64,000 nt of DNA, taken from positions 1 through 64,000 of the forward strand of contig NZ_WBOM01000001.1 of assembly GCF_008973755.1 (NCBI RefSeq). The letters run 5' to 3'. Below, in pieces: positions 53,580 through 63,390 of the stretch. The notes beneath the pieces are model-generated. The model was given only the letters and a program-made list of their open reading frames with translations, was not told where the DNA came from and did no database searches. The stretch comes from Nitrincola alkalilacustris. Lineage in GTDB: Bacteria; Pseudomonadota; Gammaproteobacteria; Pseudomonadales; Balneatricaceae. The translations under genes and the position numbers were made by a program. Positions within the stretch are counted from its first letter, which is position 1; each line of letters begins with the position of its first letter.

Positions 53580-55343
53580 TTGCGAGCATGTGTAAATAGA
53601 ATTAAGGGTCTTATTACAATATTACAATCGATTACATCTGAACATTGCAGGAGTGACGTTATAAAACGCTGGATAACAGAGCAGTTTAAGCACATAAAAC
53701 CAAGAGCGCTTTCACCTAAGCAAGATGTTGATGCGTTGCGGGAAGCGCTGCTCGATAATATTGTGTTGCTGATAGCCTGGTCGATGCTGATTGGTATCGG
53801 TCTGTCGTCATTGCGTGCTGTTACTATGGGTTGGCAGCCGTTCATGTGGTTGCACCTGTTTTTAGTGGCAGGCGTTTGGGGACTGGTGTTCGTGAGGCGC
53901 TTCATAGCCTACCGTGTCCGCTGTCTTTTGTTATTGGGTTTCATTTTTTCCGGTGGACTAGCTGGTTATATCGGATTGGGTCCTGCGGCTGATGCGAAGG
54001 TTGCGTTTGTGTTCGTTACCTTTATTGCCGCCTTGCTTCTTCCCTTGCGTTGGATGTTGATGATTTGGGGATTACAGGGCATATGCTTGATACTGATTGG
54101 CATCGCGTGGGTATCGGGCACACTGACATTCAAACTCAGCTTTCATGACTATGCAGCAGATCCGTTAGTCTGGGCCACCGGAGTCTGGACGATTCTGGTG
54201 TACAGCTGTGTGATCGCCTATGTCGCCTTTTCCACCATAGACTTACTGAAACGTAAAACGATTCAGGTTGAGGAGCAAGCTGAGCATACTCAAACTATTC
54301 TGGACACCTTGTTAGACGGCATCATGACCATTGACGCTGCTGGTATAATTCAATATTCCAACCCCGCAGCACAGCGCTGCTTCGGCTACCAGCCCGAAGA
54401 GTTAATTGGGCAGAATGTCAGCATGTTAATGCCCAGCCCGCATAGCGAAGCTGACAACAGTGACTTGTTCAACTATCAGACCACCGAAGTAGGGCCGATC
54501 ATAGGCAGAGAGGTAGAAGGCTTACGATCTGATGGACACCTGTTTCCGCTGGAGTTGACTGTGACTGAAATAACCCATATCGGAAAGCTTGAGTATCTTT
54601 GCATCCTAAGAGATATCAGTGAGAGAAAGCGCATTGAGCGCATGAAAAACGAATTTATCGCCACAGTAAGTCATGAATTACGAACCCCCATGACGGCTAT
54701 TTCTGGTGCGTTAGGTTTGATTAGCGGTGGCATCTTTGGCATCTTGCCGGACAAAGCTGCCGAGATGATAAACATTGCCAACCAAAACAGTAAGCGCCTG
54801 ACGTATCTAATCAATGACTTGCTCGATTTCGAGAAAATGGCCGCCGGGCAAATGCAATACCAGTTCGAGCAGCAGCCTTTAACACCCTTGCTCGAACAAG
54901 CTATTGCCGCGCACAGCACGTATGAGAAAAAGCAAACCATACATCTGAGGCTTCTCTCGCTAAATCAGCCAATCGAAGTCAATGTAGATGGACAGCGATT
55001 GATGCAGGTACTCGCCAACTTGCTGTCTAATGCGATTAAATTTTCGCCCCCCGATGGCATCGTCACTTTGGCTGCAGAGCTGACCGGTCAGACGGTTCGA
55101 GTTAGCGTTAGCGATCAAGGACCGGGCGTTTCCAGAGCATTCCAGACTCGGCTTTTTGAACGATTCAGTCAAGCTGATGGTTCTAATACTCGCCCAAAAG
55201 GCGGTACCGGTTTAGGATTGGCCATTTCCCGCGAATTGATATTGGCAATGGGCGGCAGTATCGGATACCAGGATGCGCCAGGCCAAGGTGCGTGTTTTTG
55301 GTTTGAATTGCCTATTATCATCGTGCCCTTGTCTAGATCCTGA
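53580..55343 (+). CDS. PAS-domain sensor histidine kinase with multi-helix membrane domain
   Basis: A 587-aa kinase: about six membrane helices (60-225), a PAS domain (about 245-350; IMTIDAAGIIQYSNPAAQRCFGY), HisKA with TVSHELRTPMTAISGA (phosphoacceptor His) and HATPase_c (LANLLSNAIKFSP, DQGPGVS, GGTGLGLAIS). No ATG or GTG occurs before the first membrane helix, so the start is uncertain: TTG 53580 is the first in frame and an AGGAG sits before a non-standard ATA further in. No response regulator is adjacent. It follows the island remnant, so the 5' end may be altered. Confidence 0.8.
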   Translation: MRACVNRIKGLITILQSITSEHCRSDVIKRWITEQFKHIKPRALSPKQDVDALREALLDNIVLLIAWSMLIGIGLSSLRAVTMGWQPFMWLHLFLVAGVWGLVFVRRFIAYRVRCLLLLGFIFSGGLAGYIGLGPAADAKVAFVFVTFIAALLLPLRWMLMIWGLQGICLILIGIAWVSGTLTFKLSFHDYAADPLVWATGVWTILVYSCVIAYVAFSTIDLLKRKTIQVEEQAEHTQTILDTLLDGIMTIDAAGIIQYSNPAAQRCFGYQPEELIGQNVSMLMPSPHSEADNSDLFNYQTTEVGPIIGREVEGLRSDGHLFPLELTVTEITHIGKLEYLCILRDISERKRIERMKNEFIATVSHELRTPMTAISGALGLISGGIFGILPDKAAEMINIANQNSKRLTYLINDLLDFEKMAAGQMQYQFEQQPLTPLLEQAIAAHSTYEKKQTIHLRLLSLNQPIEVNVDGQRLMQVLANLLSNAIKFSPPDGIVTLAAELTGQTVRVSVSDQGPGVSRAFQTRLFERFSQADGSNTRPKGGTGLGLAISRELILAMGGSIGYQDAPGQGACFWFELPIIIVPLSRS

Positions 55344-55500
55344 TTTACGCATTTAGCCATGGATTGTTTAGTTCGTGTCAGATTTGGTGACTGCTTTGGG
55401 CAAAGTGTCCAGATGGTAGAGGAGTTGCAACTGCCCTTACTGGGGCGCATCTTTCTGGATGGCTCAACGTTCCAGGAAAATACTTCCGGATTACATCCAG

Positions 55501-56475
55501 TTAACTGCTCCGTCGCCGATGCACCGTTGGCGTCACCCCAAACCGTCTCTTGAAGCATTTACTCAGATATCCCACATCCGGCATACCCACCTCTTCGGCC
55601 AGTTGTGCCAGATGATGATGGGTATGCTGCAGGCGCCAGGCCAGATGTTGCAGGCGCATCTCCTGCCAGTGAGCACGGGCTGTGCAGTTGAAGCGGCTCA
55701 TGAAGAGTCGATCCAGCTGGCGTCTGCCGACGCCGACCTGTGCCGCCAGTTTATCCATATTCATGGGAGTACCCAGATATTGCCGCATCAGGGCCAGTGC
55801 CCTGATCAGATGGCGGTTGGCATCCGGTTCTGGTTGCAGAGATTTGAGACGGTGCCCTGTGTCCCGGGTTTCATCTACCAGCATATCGGCCAGCCCTTTC
55901 AGGGCGCGCTCGCGGCCACAGTGGCGGCTGATCAGTTCGGTGGCGAGGTCGATGGCGGCGCTGCCCCCTGCGCAACTGATGCGCTGGCCATCCAGCAGGT
56001 AGAGGTGCTCGGTGGTCATACTGATGCTGGAGAAGTGGGTGGCAAATTCGTGTGCGTGGCGCCAATGCACGGCCACGCGATGTCTGTGCAGGAGTCCGGC
56101 TTCGGCCAGCATGAAGCAGGCATTATCGATACTGACCAGGCTCAGCCCATGGGCGCTGGCCCTGCGCAGCAGTGGATGATAGCTGGGTGTCAGGTGGCGA
56201 GTCTGCTCGGCCTCGCGTGCTCCGAAGATAACCAGATACTGGTAGTCTGACCAGTTCAGATCAGAGGGGACAGTCTGAACCCGGATCTCGGCACCACAAC
56301 TGGCGATGATGGTTTCATCGGCTTCACGGCCGAGTATCTGCCAACGGCAGTAACGCTGGCGGCTGAGGTCCTCATCGTCGGCCGAGAAGCGCAGCTTATC
56401 GAGAAAGCCGCCGAAGGGCAGCAGGGCAAATCCCGGCAGGGGGAGCAGCAGAAAACCGACATCCGGTGTGTGCAT
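55501..56475 (-). CDS. GlxA-type transcriptional regulator (DJ-1/PfpI plus AraC domains)
   Basis: A 324-aa regulator with an N-terminal DJ-1/PfpI-like amidotransferase fold (about 5-190, YLVIFGAREAE, SLVSIDNACFMLAEAGLL) and a C-terminal AraC HTH pair (MDKLAAQVGVGRRQLDRLFMSRF and LAQLAEEVGMPDVGYLSKCFKRRFGVTPTVHRRR). The group often senses amino acids or betaine-type compounds. AGGAG lies 5 nt before the ATG at 56475, so I prefer it to the one at 56478. It is divergent from a LysE exporter. Confidence 0.9.
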   Translation of the reverse strand: MHTPDVGFLLLPLPGFALLPFGGFLDKLRFSADDEDLSRQRYCRWQILGREADETIIASCGAEIRVQTVPSDLNWSDYQYLVIFGAREAEQTRHLTPSYHPLLRRASAHGLSLVSIDNACFMLAEAGLLHRHRVAVHWRHAHEFATHFSSISMTTEHLYLLDGQRISCAGGSAAIDLATELISRHCGRERALKGLADMLVDETRDTGHRLKSLQPEPDANRHLIRALALMRQYLGTPMNMDKLAAQVGVGRRQLDRLFMSRFNCTARAHWQEMRLQHLAWRLQHTHHHLAQLAEEVGMPDVGYLSKCFKRRFGVTPTVHRRRSS

Positions 56476-56578
56476 CATGACTCCTTATGTCCAGATATTA
56501 CTCTATAATGTCTTGTTTTTATCAATACGGATACCCGTCAGAGGATCATAATGCGCTCATTACCTTCAGGAGCGTGAC

Positions 56579-57190
56579 ATGACTCTGGAAATCTGGCTTA
56601 TCTATCTGGTGGCCACACTTGGCTTATCTCTTACCCCCGGCCCCAATGGGCTGCTGGCACTGACTCATGGTGCGATGCATGGCCCGACCCGAACGCTGGC
56701 CACCATCGCCGGTGGCGCTCTGGGCTTTGCGGCTGTCATCGGCCTGTCGATGTTCGGTATCGCGTCGCTGTTGAGCCTTGCAAGTGAGTTGTTGCTGGTG
56801 ATGAAGATTGTCGGTGGGCTTTATCTGGTCTGGTTGGGCATTCAGGTGTGGCGCGCACCAGCGCCGGGCGGTGGCATTGATACACAGATGGTCAGGGTGA
56901 GTGGCTGGAGCATGGCGCGACAGGGGTTTCTGGCTGCACTGGCGAACCCCAAGGCGATTCTGTTTTTTGCCGCCTTCCTGCCGCAGTTTATCAACCCTGA
57001 GGCAGATCTCCTGTTGCAGTTTGTCATCATGGCGGCCACCTTCGTGGTGGTGGAGTGCCTGACCGAGCTGCTGATCGCTGGCTCTGCCAGCCGGGTATCG
57101 GGCTGGCTGGGGCGCTGTGGCAAGGGTTTCAACCGTGTCTGCGGCAGCCTTTTCATGCTGATTGGTGCGTGGTTACCTCTGAGCAGCTGA
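56579..57190 (+). CDS. LysE/RhtB family amino-acid exporter
   Basis: A 203-aa protein with six helices and the family start LSLTPGPNGLLALTHGAMHG. It carries LALANPKAILFFAAFLPQFINP-type sequence (here AALANPKAILFFAAFLPQF). These export homoserine, threonine or related amino acids. AGGAG precedes the ATG at good spacing. Divergence from the GlxA regulator suggests it is the target. Confidence 0.92.
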   Translation: MTLEIWLIYLVATLGLSLTPGPNGLLALTHGAMHGPTRTLATIAGGALGFAAVIGLSMFGIASLLSLASELLLVMKIVGGLYLVWLGIQVWRAPAPGGGIDTQMVRVSGWSMARQGFLAALANPKAILFFAAFLPQFINPEADLLLQFVIMAATFVVVECLTELLIAGSASRVSGWLGRCGKGFNRVCGSLFMLIGAWLPLSS

Positions 57191-57335
57191 AGTGCTGCGA
57201 AGAGGGGCGTGGAGGCTACAGTTAACTGCGCACAAGCCGGGTGAAAATTGTGTGGGTGACGAAATTCCGGTTGTTGAAATGCACGGCTTCGGTGATCATT
57301 GCGTTTTATCAGCAATCACTGATTAACGGCTTACG

Positions 57336-58559
57336 ATGATGACAACAAAGCTCAACCCTTGGTGGATCGTAATGGCTGCGGCCGTCGTGCTGGCCTACAG
57401 TATGGGGGTCAGGCTGGCGCTGGGCTTGCTGGTGCCGGATATCAGCCAGGGGTTGGGTGTCACTGTTTCTGAGCTGTCATTGGGTTTTGCGATCCAGAAC
57501 CTGCTCTGGGGGGCGGTATCGCCTGTAGCCGGTGCGCTGGCAGAGCGCTATGGCACGGCAAAGGTGCTGCTGTTCGGGGCGTTTCTCTATTTTGCCGGGT
57601 TGGTAGCAGCGGCTGTTTCACAAAGTGGTACTCTGTTCTTTATCGGTAATGCCTTGCTGATCGGCGTGGGCGTAGGGGCTACCACCTTTCCGATAGTGCT
57701 GGCTGCTGTGGGTAAGCGCTTTCCGGCCAACAAGCGCACGCTGGCACTCGGTGTGGCCAGCGCAGGTGGCTCACTGGGGCAGTTCCTGTATGCCATTGTG
57801 CTTGGTTACTATGCGCCGTCTCAGGGCTGGGCCAATACCTTCATGCTGTTTGCTTCCACCACGGTGCTGATCCTTGCGATGATCTGGTTGTTAAGGGATC
57901 AGGAAAAGCCGGCACCGGAGAAGGATGCTCCCCCATTGCGTATTTTTGACTGGCAGGCGATAGGCCAGGCGATGAGGCTCCGTGAGTACCAGTTGTTGAA
58001 TATCGGGTTCTTCGTGTGCGGCTTTCATATTGCGTTTATTTCGGTGCATATGGCGGGTCTGGTTGCCTATTGCGGGTTGCTGCCCGGTGTGGCCGCCGAC
58101 TCGCTGGCGCTGATCGGTCTGATGAATATTGTCGGCGTGATCGTGGTCGGTTGGGCGGGTGATCGCTGGCATAAGCCCTGGTTGCTGGTATGGATCTATG
58201 GGCTGCGTGGGTGTCTGATTCTGATGCTGTTGATGGTGCCGATCACGGATCAGGTGCTGTATCTCTTTGCGGGGATCATGGGGATGCTGTGGCTATCCAC
58301 CGTACCGCTGACCAGTGGTGCGATTGCGCAGTTGTTCGGTACCAGAAATCTCGCATCGCTATTCGGCATTGTGATGTTCAGTCATCAGATAGGTGCTTTT
58401 TTCGGTAGCTGGTGGGCGGGGCTGACATTTGAATGGTACGGCTCTTATGATGTGGCGCTGATTGCCAGTGCTCTGCTGGCCTTGTTGGCGGCGGTTGTGC
58501 ATCTGCCGATGACGCCGCGGCGTATGGCTAAGCTGGCTTATCAGGAACAGGCGGTCTGA
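57336..58559 (+). CDS. Major facilitator superfamily transporter
   Basis: A 407-aa protein with twelve hydrophobic segments and MFS patterns after helix 2 (GALAERYGTAKVLLFG) and helix 8 (VGWAGDRWHKPWLL). It resembles the oxalate/formate-like and YbfB-type carriers, but the substrate cannot be read. Start ATG 57336 or 57339. It follows the LysE gene by 145 bp. Confidence 0.88.
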   Translation: MMTTKLNPWWIVMAAAVVLAYSMGVRLALGLLVPDISQGLGVTVSELSLGFAIQNLLWGAVSPVAGALAERYGTAKVLLFGAFLYFAGLVAAAVSQSGTLFFIGNALLIGVGVGATTFPIVLAAVGKRFPANKRTLALGVASAGGSLGQFLYAIVLGYYAPSQGWANTFMLFASTTVLILAMIWLLRDQEKPAPEKDAPPLRIFDWQAIGQAMRLREYQLLNIGFFVCGFHIAFISVHMAGLVAYCGLLPGVAADSLALIGLMNIVGVIVVGWAGDRWHKPWLLVWIYGLRGCLILMLLMVPITDQVLYLFAGIMGMLWLSTVPLTSGAIAQLFGTRNLASLFGIVMFSHQIGAFFGSWWAGLTFEWYGSYDVALIASALLALLAAVVHLPMTPRRMAKLAYQEQAV

Positions 58560-58564
58560 GCGTA

Positions 58565-61153
58565 TTATGGCGTATTGGTTGTTGATGGCATGTACTGAAA
58601 TCCGGTACTCAGGCGTGAGTCAAGGTCGGCCCGTGACAGGGGACGGCTGAACAGATAGCCTTGAAACGCTTCACAACCCAGTTCAATAAGGGCGATGCGC
58701 TGCTCTTCAGTCTCGACGCCTTCGGCGATAACTTTTACATCAAGACTCTGACCCAATGCTACGACTGTACGTACGATCGCAGCATCGTTGGGGTCGGTCA
58801 ACAGATCGCGGACAAAGCCCTGGTCGATCTTGAGCTGATCCAGGGGCAGTCTTTTCAGTGCACTCAAAGAGGAGTAACCGGTGCCGAAGTCATCCAGCGA
58901 AAAGTGCACACCACGTTCTTTTAGGTGGTTCATCTTGGCAATCGCCTGCTCAACATCCTGTATCAGCAGGCTTTCGGTCAGCTCCAGCTCCAGGAGGTTG
59001 GCATCGGCTCCGGTCTGATCCAGTATATTCAGTACATCTTCGACAAAACCGGGGTCATGCATCTGTCGGGCGCTGACATTGACCGCCACGCGAAGGTGGG
59101 CAGTATGCTCCTGCCTGGACCAGTGCACCAGTTGCTCGCAGGCGGTCCGCAGTATCCAGCGCCCGAGAGGTATAATCAGCCCGGTGGCTTCTGCGGTGGG
59201 TATGAAGGCTGCCGGTGAGATCATCCCCTGTTGCGAGTGGTTCCAGCGTATCAGCGCTTCCACTCCCAACAGCCTGCCCTGACGATTCAACTGAGGCTGG
59301 TAATGCAGCTCAAACTGGTGCTCTGCCAGCGCCTGCCTGAGGCCATTCTCCATCTCTGATCGTTGCTCCAGCTGTTCACGCATGACAGGGTCGAAAAGTC
59401 GCAACTGGTTGCGCCCGGCACTCTTGGCTTCATACATTGCCAGTTCGGCGCATTTGAGCACCTCATTGCTGTTATTCCAGGCGTCGGAGAAGAGTGTAGC
59501 CCCAATGCTGGCTGTGCCACTGTAGAGTTTTTGCTGCAGCATGAAAGGCTCTTGCAGGTCTTGCAGGATCTGAGCTGCAATATGTTCGACCTGAAGGTGA
59601 GCACGTTCGCGGCGGTCATCCAACCCCTCCAGCAGCAGTGCAAACTCATCGCCGCCGATACGGGCGAGCGTATCACCCTCTCGCAGATGCTTTGACAGGC
59701 GCTGCGCAACAGTATTGAGAAAAATATCGCCAGAGTGATGGCCCAGGGTGTCGTTCAGGTTGCGGAAGTTATCCAGGTCGATAAACAGGATGGCGCCATC
59801 CTGGCTTTTGCGGATGCAGGTCGCCATGGAGTGCAGCATTCGCTCCTGCAGCAGTCGTCTGTTGGGGAGTCCGGTCAGGTTGTCAAAGAATGCCAGTTGG
59901 TGAATTTCCTGCTCTTGCTGCCTTTTCTCGGTGATGTCTGTCGAAACACCACATAAAGCATAAATAGTGCCATCAGGATGGCGTAGCGGGAGTTTTACCG
60001 ACAGGAAGAATCTAGGTGAGCTTTCTCCCGGCAACTGGTTTCGTTCCTCTTCCACAACACGCTCACCCTCCTCAATAACCAGGCGATCGTTTTCCCGTAA
60101 TTGGCTGGCTGTGTCGGCATCGAAAAAATCCGTATCCTGTTTACCCAGCACCTCCTCCTCACTGACGCCAAACAGCGCACATACTTTGGGGCTGGCATAT
60201 TGATAGCTGTAATCCAGCCCCTTGATATAGATATAGGCCTCGACATTGCCAAGGATCGCTGCAAGGCGTTGCTCGCTAGACTGCAGTGCATGTGTTTTCT
60301 GGCGCACCTGAAATCGCAACAGAAGTGTGAATCCCATTGCCATCAACAGCAGAAGGGTTAATAGCGCAATGCCTGCCAGAATCCACTGAGGCAGTGTTGA
60401 GTCACTCATGCCAGCGTTCCAGCGTTTTATGACCTGATAGTAGGGGGAGGCAGTATCGACACGCCACGCATCAAGATACCGATCAATCCGATCCAGTACC
60501 TGTTGGTGCTGCCCCAGTGGGGCAACATAGAAGAGCCGTGCCGGCTGGAACATGATGCTGGTCGGCAGCAGATTGTAGTCAGGGGCGTGATAGTCGCCGA
60601 ACTGATGATTGGCCACCATGACATCGGCATCACCACGGGCAATGCTGGCCAGCACCTCCTGATTGCTGGAGATGGTCACGAAGCTCAGGTCGATATCGAA
60701 GCCAGTAACCAGTGACTGCAGATACTCAAGCTGGATGGAGCCATCCAGTACCGCGATGCGCTTCCCATCCAGATCCAGCACCGACTCGATAACAACATCG
60801 CCACGGCGATAGATCTGTGACCAGCTATGCAATGAAGGGATTGTATGAAAAGCCATCTCCTGACGCCGACTTTCGTTCTCGGCAACATCGGGTAGCAGAT
60901 CCAATCGACCCTCTTGTATTGCCTCAAGACAGGCTTCCCACTCACAGGGCACTGCTGTGAGCTGCCAGTTTTCGCGCTGTGCAATCTCGACCAGCAGATC
61001 CCCTAGAATACCGGAGGGTTGCCCGGACTGACCAAGCAGGACTTTGGGCTCATTTTCATAGATACCCACCTTCAGTTCGATTGGCTCTGAGTGAACTGAA
61101 GGTGCAGTAAATAGCGTAACAGCCAGCAGCATCCTGCTGAGAGACCGGATCAT
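58565..61153 (-). CDS. Periplasmic-binding, PAS, GGDEF and EAL sensor protein
   Basis: An 862-aa protein: signal peptide (1-22), a family-3 solute-binding domain (about 25-245), a membrane helix (about 257-280), PAS (about 295-410), GGDEF (about 420-580) with intact RxxD and GGDEF (HLREGDTLARIGGDEF), and EAL (about 600-850) with EALIRW, ELTESLL, DDFGTGYSS, EGVET. Both c-di-GMP synthesis and breakdown motifs are intact; the net activity is not predictable. It should bind a small periplasmic ligand such as an amino acid. AGGAGC precedes the ATG. Confidence 0.92.
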   Translation of the reverse strand: MIRSLSRMLLAVTLFTAPSVHSEPIELKVGIYENEPKVLLGQSGQPSGILGDLLVEIAQRENWQLTAVPCEWEACLEAIQEGRLDLLPDVAENESRRQEMAFHTIPSLHSWSQIYRRGDVVIESVLDLDGKRIAVLDGSIQLEYLQSLVTGFDIDLSFVTISSNQEVLASIARGDADVMVANHQFGDYHAPDYNLLPTSIMFQPARLFYVAPLGQHQQVLDRIDRYLDAWRVDTASPYYQVIKRWNAGMSDSTLPQWILAGIALLTLLLLMAMGFTLLLRFQVRQKTHALQSSEQRLAAILGNVEAYIYIKGLDYSYQYASPKVCALFGVSEEEVLGKQDTDFFDADTASQLRENDRLVIEEGERVVEEERNQLPGESSPRFFLSVKLPLRHPDGTIYALCGVSTDITEKRQQEQEIHQLAFFDNLTGLPNRRLLQERMLHSMATCIRKSQDGAILFIDLDNFRNLNDTLGHHSGDIFLNTVAQRLSKHLREGDTLARIGGDEFALLLEGLDDRRERAHLQVEHIAAQILQDLQEPFMLQQKLYSGTASIGATLFSDAWNNSNEVLKCAELAMYEAKSAGRNQLRLFDPVMREQLEQRSEMENGLRQALAEHQFELHYQPQLNRQGRLLGVEALIRWNHSQQGMISPAAFIPTAEATGLIIPLGRWILRTACEQLVHWSRQEHTAHLRVAVNVSARQMHDPGFVEDVLNILDQTGADANLLELELTESLLIQDVEQAIAKMNHLKERGVHFSLDDFGTGYSSLSALKRLPLDQLKIDQGFVRDLLTDPNDAAIVRTVVALGQSLDVKVIAEGVETEEQRIALIELGCEAFQGYLFSRPLSRADLDSRLSTGFQYMPSTTNTP

Positions 61154-61330
61154 GCACCAATTGCTCCTGCTATCTGAGCTTCGTTATTTAATTTAATAAC
61201 ATACCCCCAAGGAGGCTGCATCTGATTTTTCCTCTCAGGGAACAGTAATTATCCATCAGGAAAACGTAATGAGAATTAGTTTTACCGTGCATAAAATATA
61301 AGCAGCTTCTAATGAAACTGATCTTTACAC

Positions 61331-61336
61331 TATAAT
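61331..61336 (+). promoter_or_regulatory. Candidate -10 of the chemoreceptor gene
   Basis: A perfect TATAAT, 54 bp before the proposed start, with only a weak -35 (TTCTAA). A sigma-28 flagellar promoter is not evident. Confidence 0.35.
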
Positions 61337-61389
61337 GTCCCTGCAAAAAGTGTATGAAAAAAATTCAACTAAGCCAATGGGGAAGTCTC

Positions 61390-63015
61390 ATGCTTTCAAA
61401 TCTGTCTGTTTTTACACGCTTGATGATGTTGAGCGTTATCCCATTGCTCGCACTTATATTGAGTATTGTCGTCGCTCTTGGTGATATGAAAGTACTCAGC
61501 AACAACACGGATGCCTTGTTTGTGGACAGAGTTGTTCCGTTACGTGATCTTAAAGTGACAGCCGATTCCTACTCAATCGTAGCGGTGGATGCTTTTCAGA
61601 AATACCGGGCGGGTACGATAGATCTGCCCGCCTTGAATGCTGAGCTCAGTCGAGCCAGCGAGCAGGGTGATCCTGCCTGGCAGCGCTTTTTGACGACCCA
61701 GATGGATCATCGTGAGCGGCAGCTAGCGGATGAGGTAGAGCGTATTCGAGTCGCTGTTTTGCGTGTTCAGGAGAGTTTGCAGCGCCGCGCATCCAGTGGA
61801 GAGTTACAACTGATGGATCTATCGGCCTTCAATAATGAACTCTTTGGTGCGTATGAGCCACTGGCTGAGGCGATTAATGAATTGATAGAGCTGCAGTTGG
61901 AGGAGGCAGAAAATCTGAGGGCCTTTGCTGAGCGACAGTATCAGAAGGATCAGCTGCTGTTTACGGTTGTCGGAGTAGTGGTGACGCTTGCAATTGCTTT
62001 GCTGGCGCTGATGATCTTGCGCTCGATTCAGCAGCCCATCAATCAGCTTGCAGCGTCCATGCAGCAGATCGCAACATACTCGGATCTTACAGAGCGTGTA
62101 CCGGTCAAGGGTAAAGATGAAATAGCACGGCTCAGCGGACAGTTTAATCAGATGATGGATCACTTTCAGTCATTGATAAAGAATATGTCTGGTGCGACTC
62201 ATCAGTTGGCTGCTGCTGCCGAGGAGATGAGTGCCATCAGCCATCAGGTCAGTGGTACGGCTCAGGAGCAGGAGCAGCAGACGACCATGATAGCAACTGC
62301 GATTAACGAAATGACTGCGGCAATCTCAGAGGTGGCAGCGAATGCTCAGAATGCCTCTTTCAGTGCCGAGCAGGCCAATGAGCAGAGCCGCCAGGGTCTT
62401 GAGCGCTCGCGTAACTCGGTCAGATCAATAGAGGCGCTGGCAGGCAGCATTGATGAGTCTGCTGGCCATATTCAGGATCTTGGTGATCAGATTCAGAAGA
62501 TCACAGAGGTTCTGGAAGTGATTGAGACTATTGCCGGGCAAACCAATCTGCTGGCGCTGAATGCGGCCATTGAGGCGGCCAGGGCTGGTGATGCAGGACG
62601 CGGATTCAGCGTGGTGGCAGATGAGGTAAGGCATCTGGCGGCTAATACCCAGCAGGCAACCGAACGTATTCAGAATACGATAGTGTCGCTGCAGGCATTA
62701 GCACATAAAGTGATTGAAGAGATGCAGCAGTCAATTCAGCGTGCTCAGGCAGGTGTGGCTTCGGCCAGAGAGAATGGTGATGCTTTTGAGGTCGTTGGAG
62801 CATCGGTGGGCGCTATCGCGGATATGAATGTTCAGATCTCAACTGCAACCGAGGAGCAAACTGCGGTTGCCAATGAGATAAACGAGAACGTCACATCTGT
62901 TTCTCGCAGTGTCAGTGAGGTTGTCAGTGGCGCGGAGCAGACGTCACAGGCCAGCCAGCAGCTGGCTGAACTGGCTCAGCAACTGCAGCGTGAGGTTGAG
63001 CGTTTTAAAACCTGA
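61390..63015 (+). CDS. Methyl-accepting chemotaxis protein
   Basis: A 541-aa receptor: TM1 (about 8-30), a four-helix-bundle periplasmic domain (about 33-190), TM2 (about 192-215), HAMP and a cytoplasmic signalling domain with the hairpin tip [42 protein letters not shown]. Methylation helices flank it. No C-terminal pentapeptide for CheR is seen. I prefer ATG 61390 (GGAAG upstream) to 61354. The gene ends exactly before the convergent 63.0-kb gene. Confidence 0.94.
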   Translation: MLSNLSVFTRLMMLSVIPLLALILSIVVALGDMKVLSNNTDALFVDRVVPLRDLKVTADSYSIVAVDAFQKYRAGTIDLPALNAELSRASEQGDPAWQRFLTTQMDHRERQLADEVERIRVAVLRVQESLQRRASSGELQLMDLSAFNNELFGAYEPLAEAINELIELQLEEAENLRAFAERQYQKDQLLFTVVGVVVTLAIALLALMILRSIQQPINQLAASMQQIATYSDLTERVPVKGKDEIARLSGQFNQMMDHFQSLIKNMSGATHQLAAAAEEMSAISHQVSGTAQEQEQQTTMIATAINEMTAAISEVAANAQNASFSAEQANEQSRQGLERSRNSVRSIEALAGSIDESAGHIQDLGDQIQKITEVLEVIETIAGQTNLLALNAAIEAARAGDAGRGFSVVADEVRHLAANTQQATERIQNTIVSLQALAHKVIEEMQQSIQRAQAGVASARENGDAFEVVGASVGAIADMNVQISTATEEQTAVANEINENVTSVSRSVSEVVSGAEQTSQASQQLAELAQQLQREVERFKT

Positions 63016-63333
63016 TCAGTCGTTTTCCCAGACTTCACGAAGGGGCTCGCCAAAGTCATCATAAAGAATCTTCTTGCGAGGCTTCTTGACGGGTGGCTTG
63101 AGTTTTTTCGTGCCGGCCTGGCGTCTCGCATCCAGTGCGGCCATCACTTCGGGAATGGGGGTGCGAGGCTGAGGTGGTTGCGGGCTGAAAACCGGTGCCG
63201 GCAGTGGTGCGCCATCGGCGAGGCCAGTACAGCCTGATTGCACGGACAGAATCCGGCCTCCCTCCGACAGGTATCGCTGCATATCACGCTCAAGCTCGCG
63301 TCTTATTTCGGCTTTTGTGGGACGTTTTGCCAT
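63016..63333 (-). CDS. Small unknown protein
   Basis: A 105-aa protein starting MAKRPTKAEIRRELERDMQRYLSEGG, then a Pro-rich stretch (PLPAPVFSPQPPQPRTPIP), a helix with VMAALDARRQ and a very basic KKLKPPVKKPRKKILYDDFGEPLREVWEND tail. I do not recognise it, but the basic and proline-rich composition suggests a disordered nucleic-acid or protein-binding factor. Start ATG 63333 (or TTG 63342). It abuts the chemoreceptor stop. Confidence 0.7.
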   Translation of the reverse strand: MAKRPTKAEIRRELERDMQRYLSEGGRILSVQSGCTGLADGAPLPAPVFSPQPPQPRTPIPEVMAALDARRQAGTKKLKPPVKKPRKKILYDDFGEPLREVWEND

Positions 63334-63390
63334 GGTGTTCAATCAGTATCAAAGCCGGCATCTGTTGTCAGATGCCGGGCGAGGGTTGCA

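Noticed and set aside
50530-53600. Direct repeat of the tRNA-Arg 3' end as an attachment site
   Set aside because: I looked for a copy of the last 20 bases of the tRNA near the integrase remnant; only a 6-base match (GGGCGC near 53380) occurs, which is not significant.
53580-53650. ATA codon after AGGAG as the true start of the sensor kinase
   Set aside because: ATA starts are very rare; the spacing is suggestive but I kept TTG 53580 as the formal start and flagged the doubt.
61157-61170. A 14-nt match between the rpmG-tail repeat (13354-13367) and the region before the SBP-GGDEF-EAL gene
   Set aside because: The match includes the ribosome-binding GCAGGAG of that gene read on the other strand, and no flanking similarity or hairpin is shared, so coincidence is the simpler reading.
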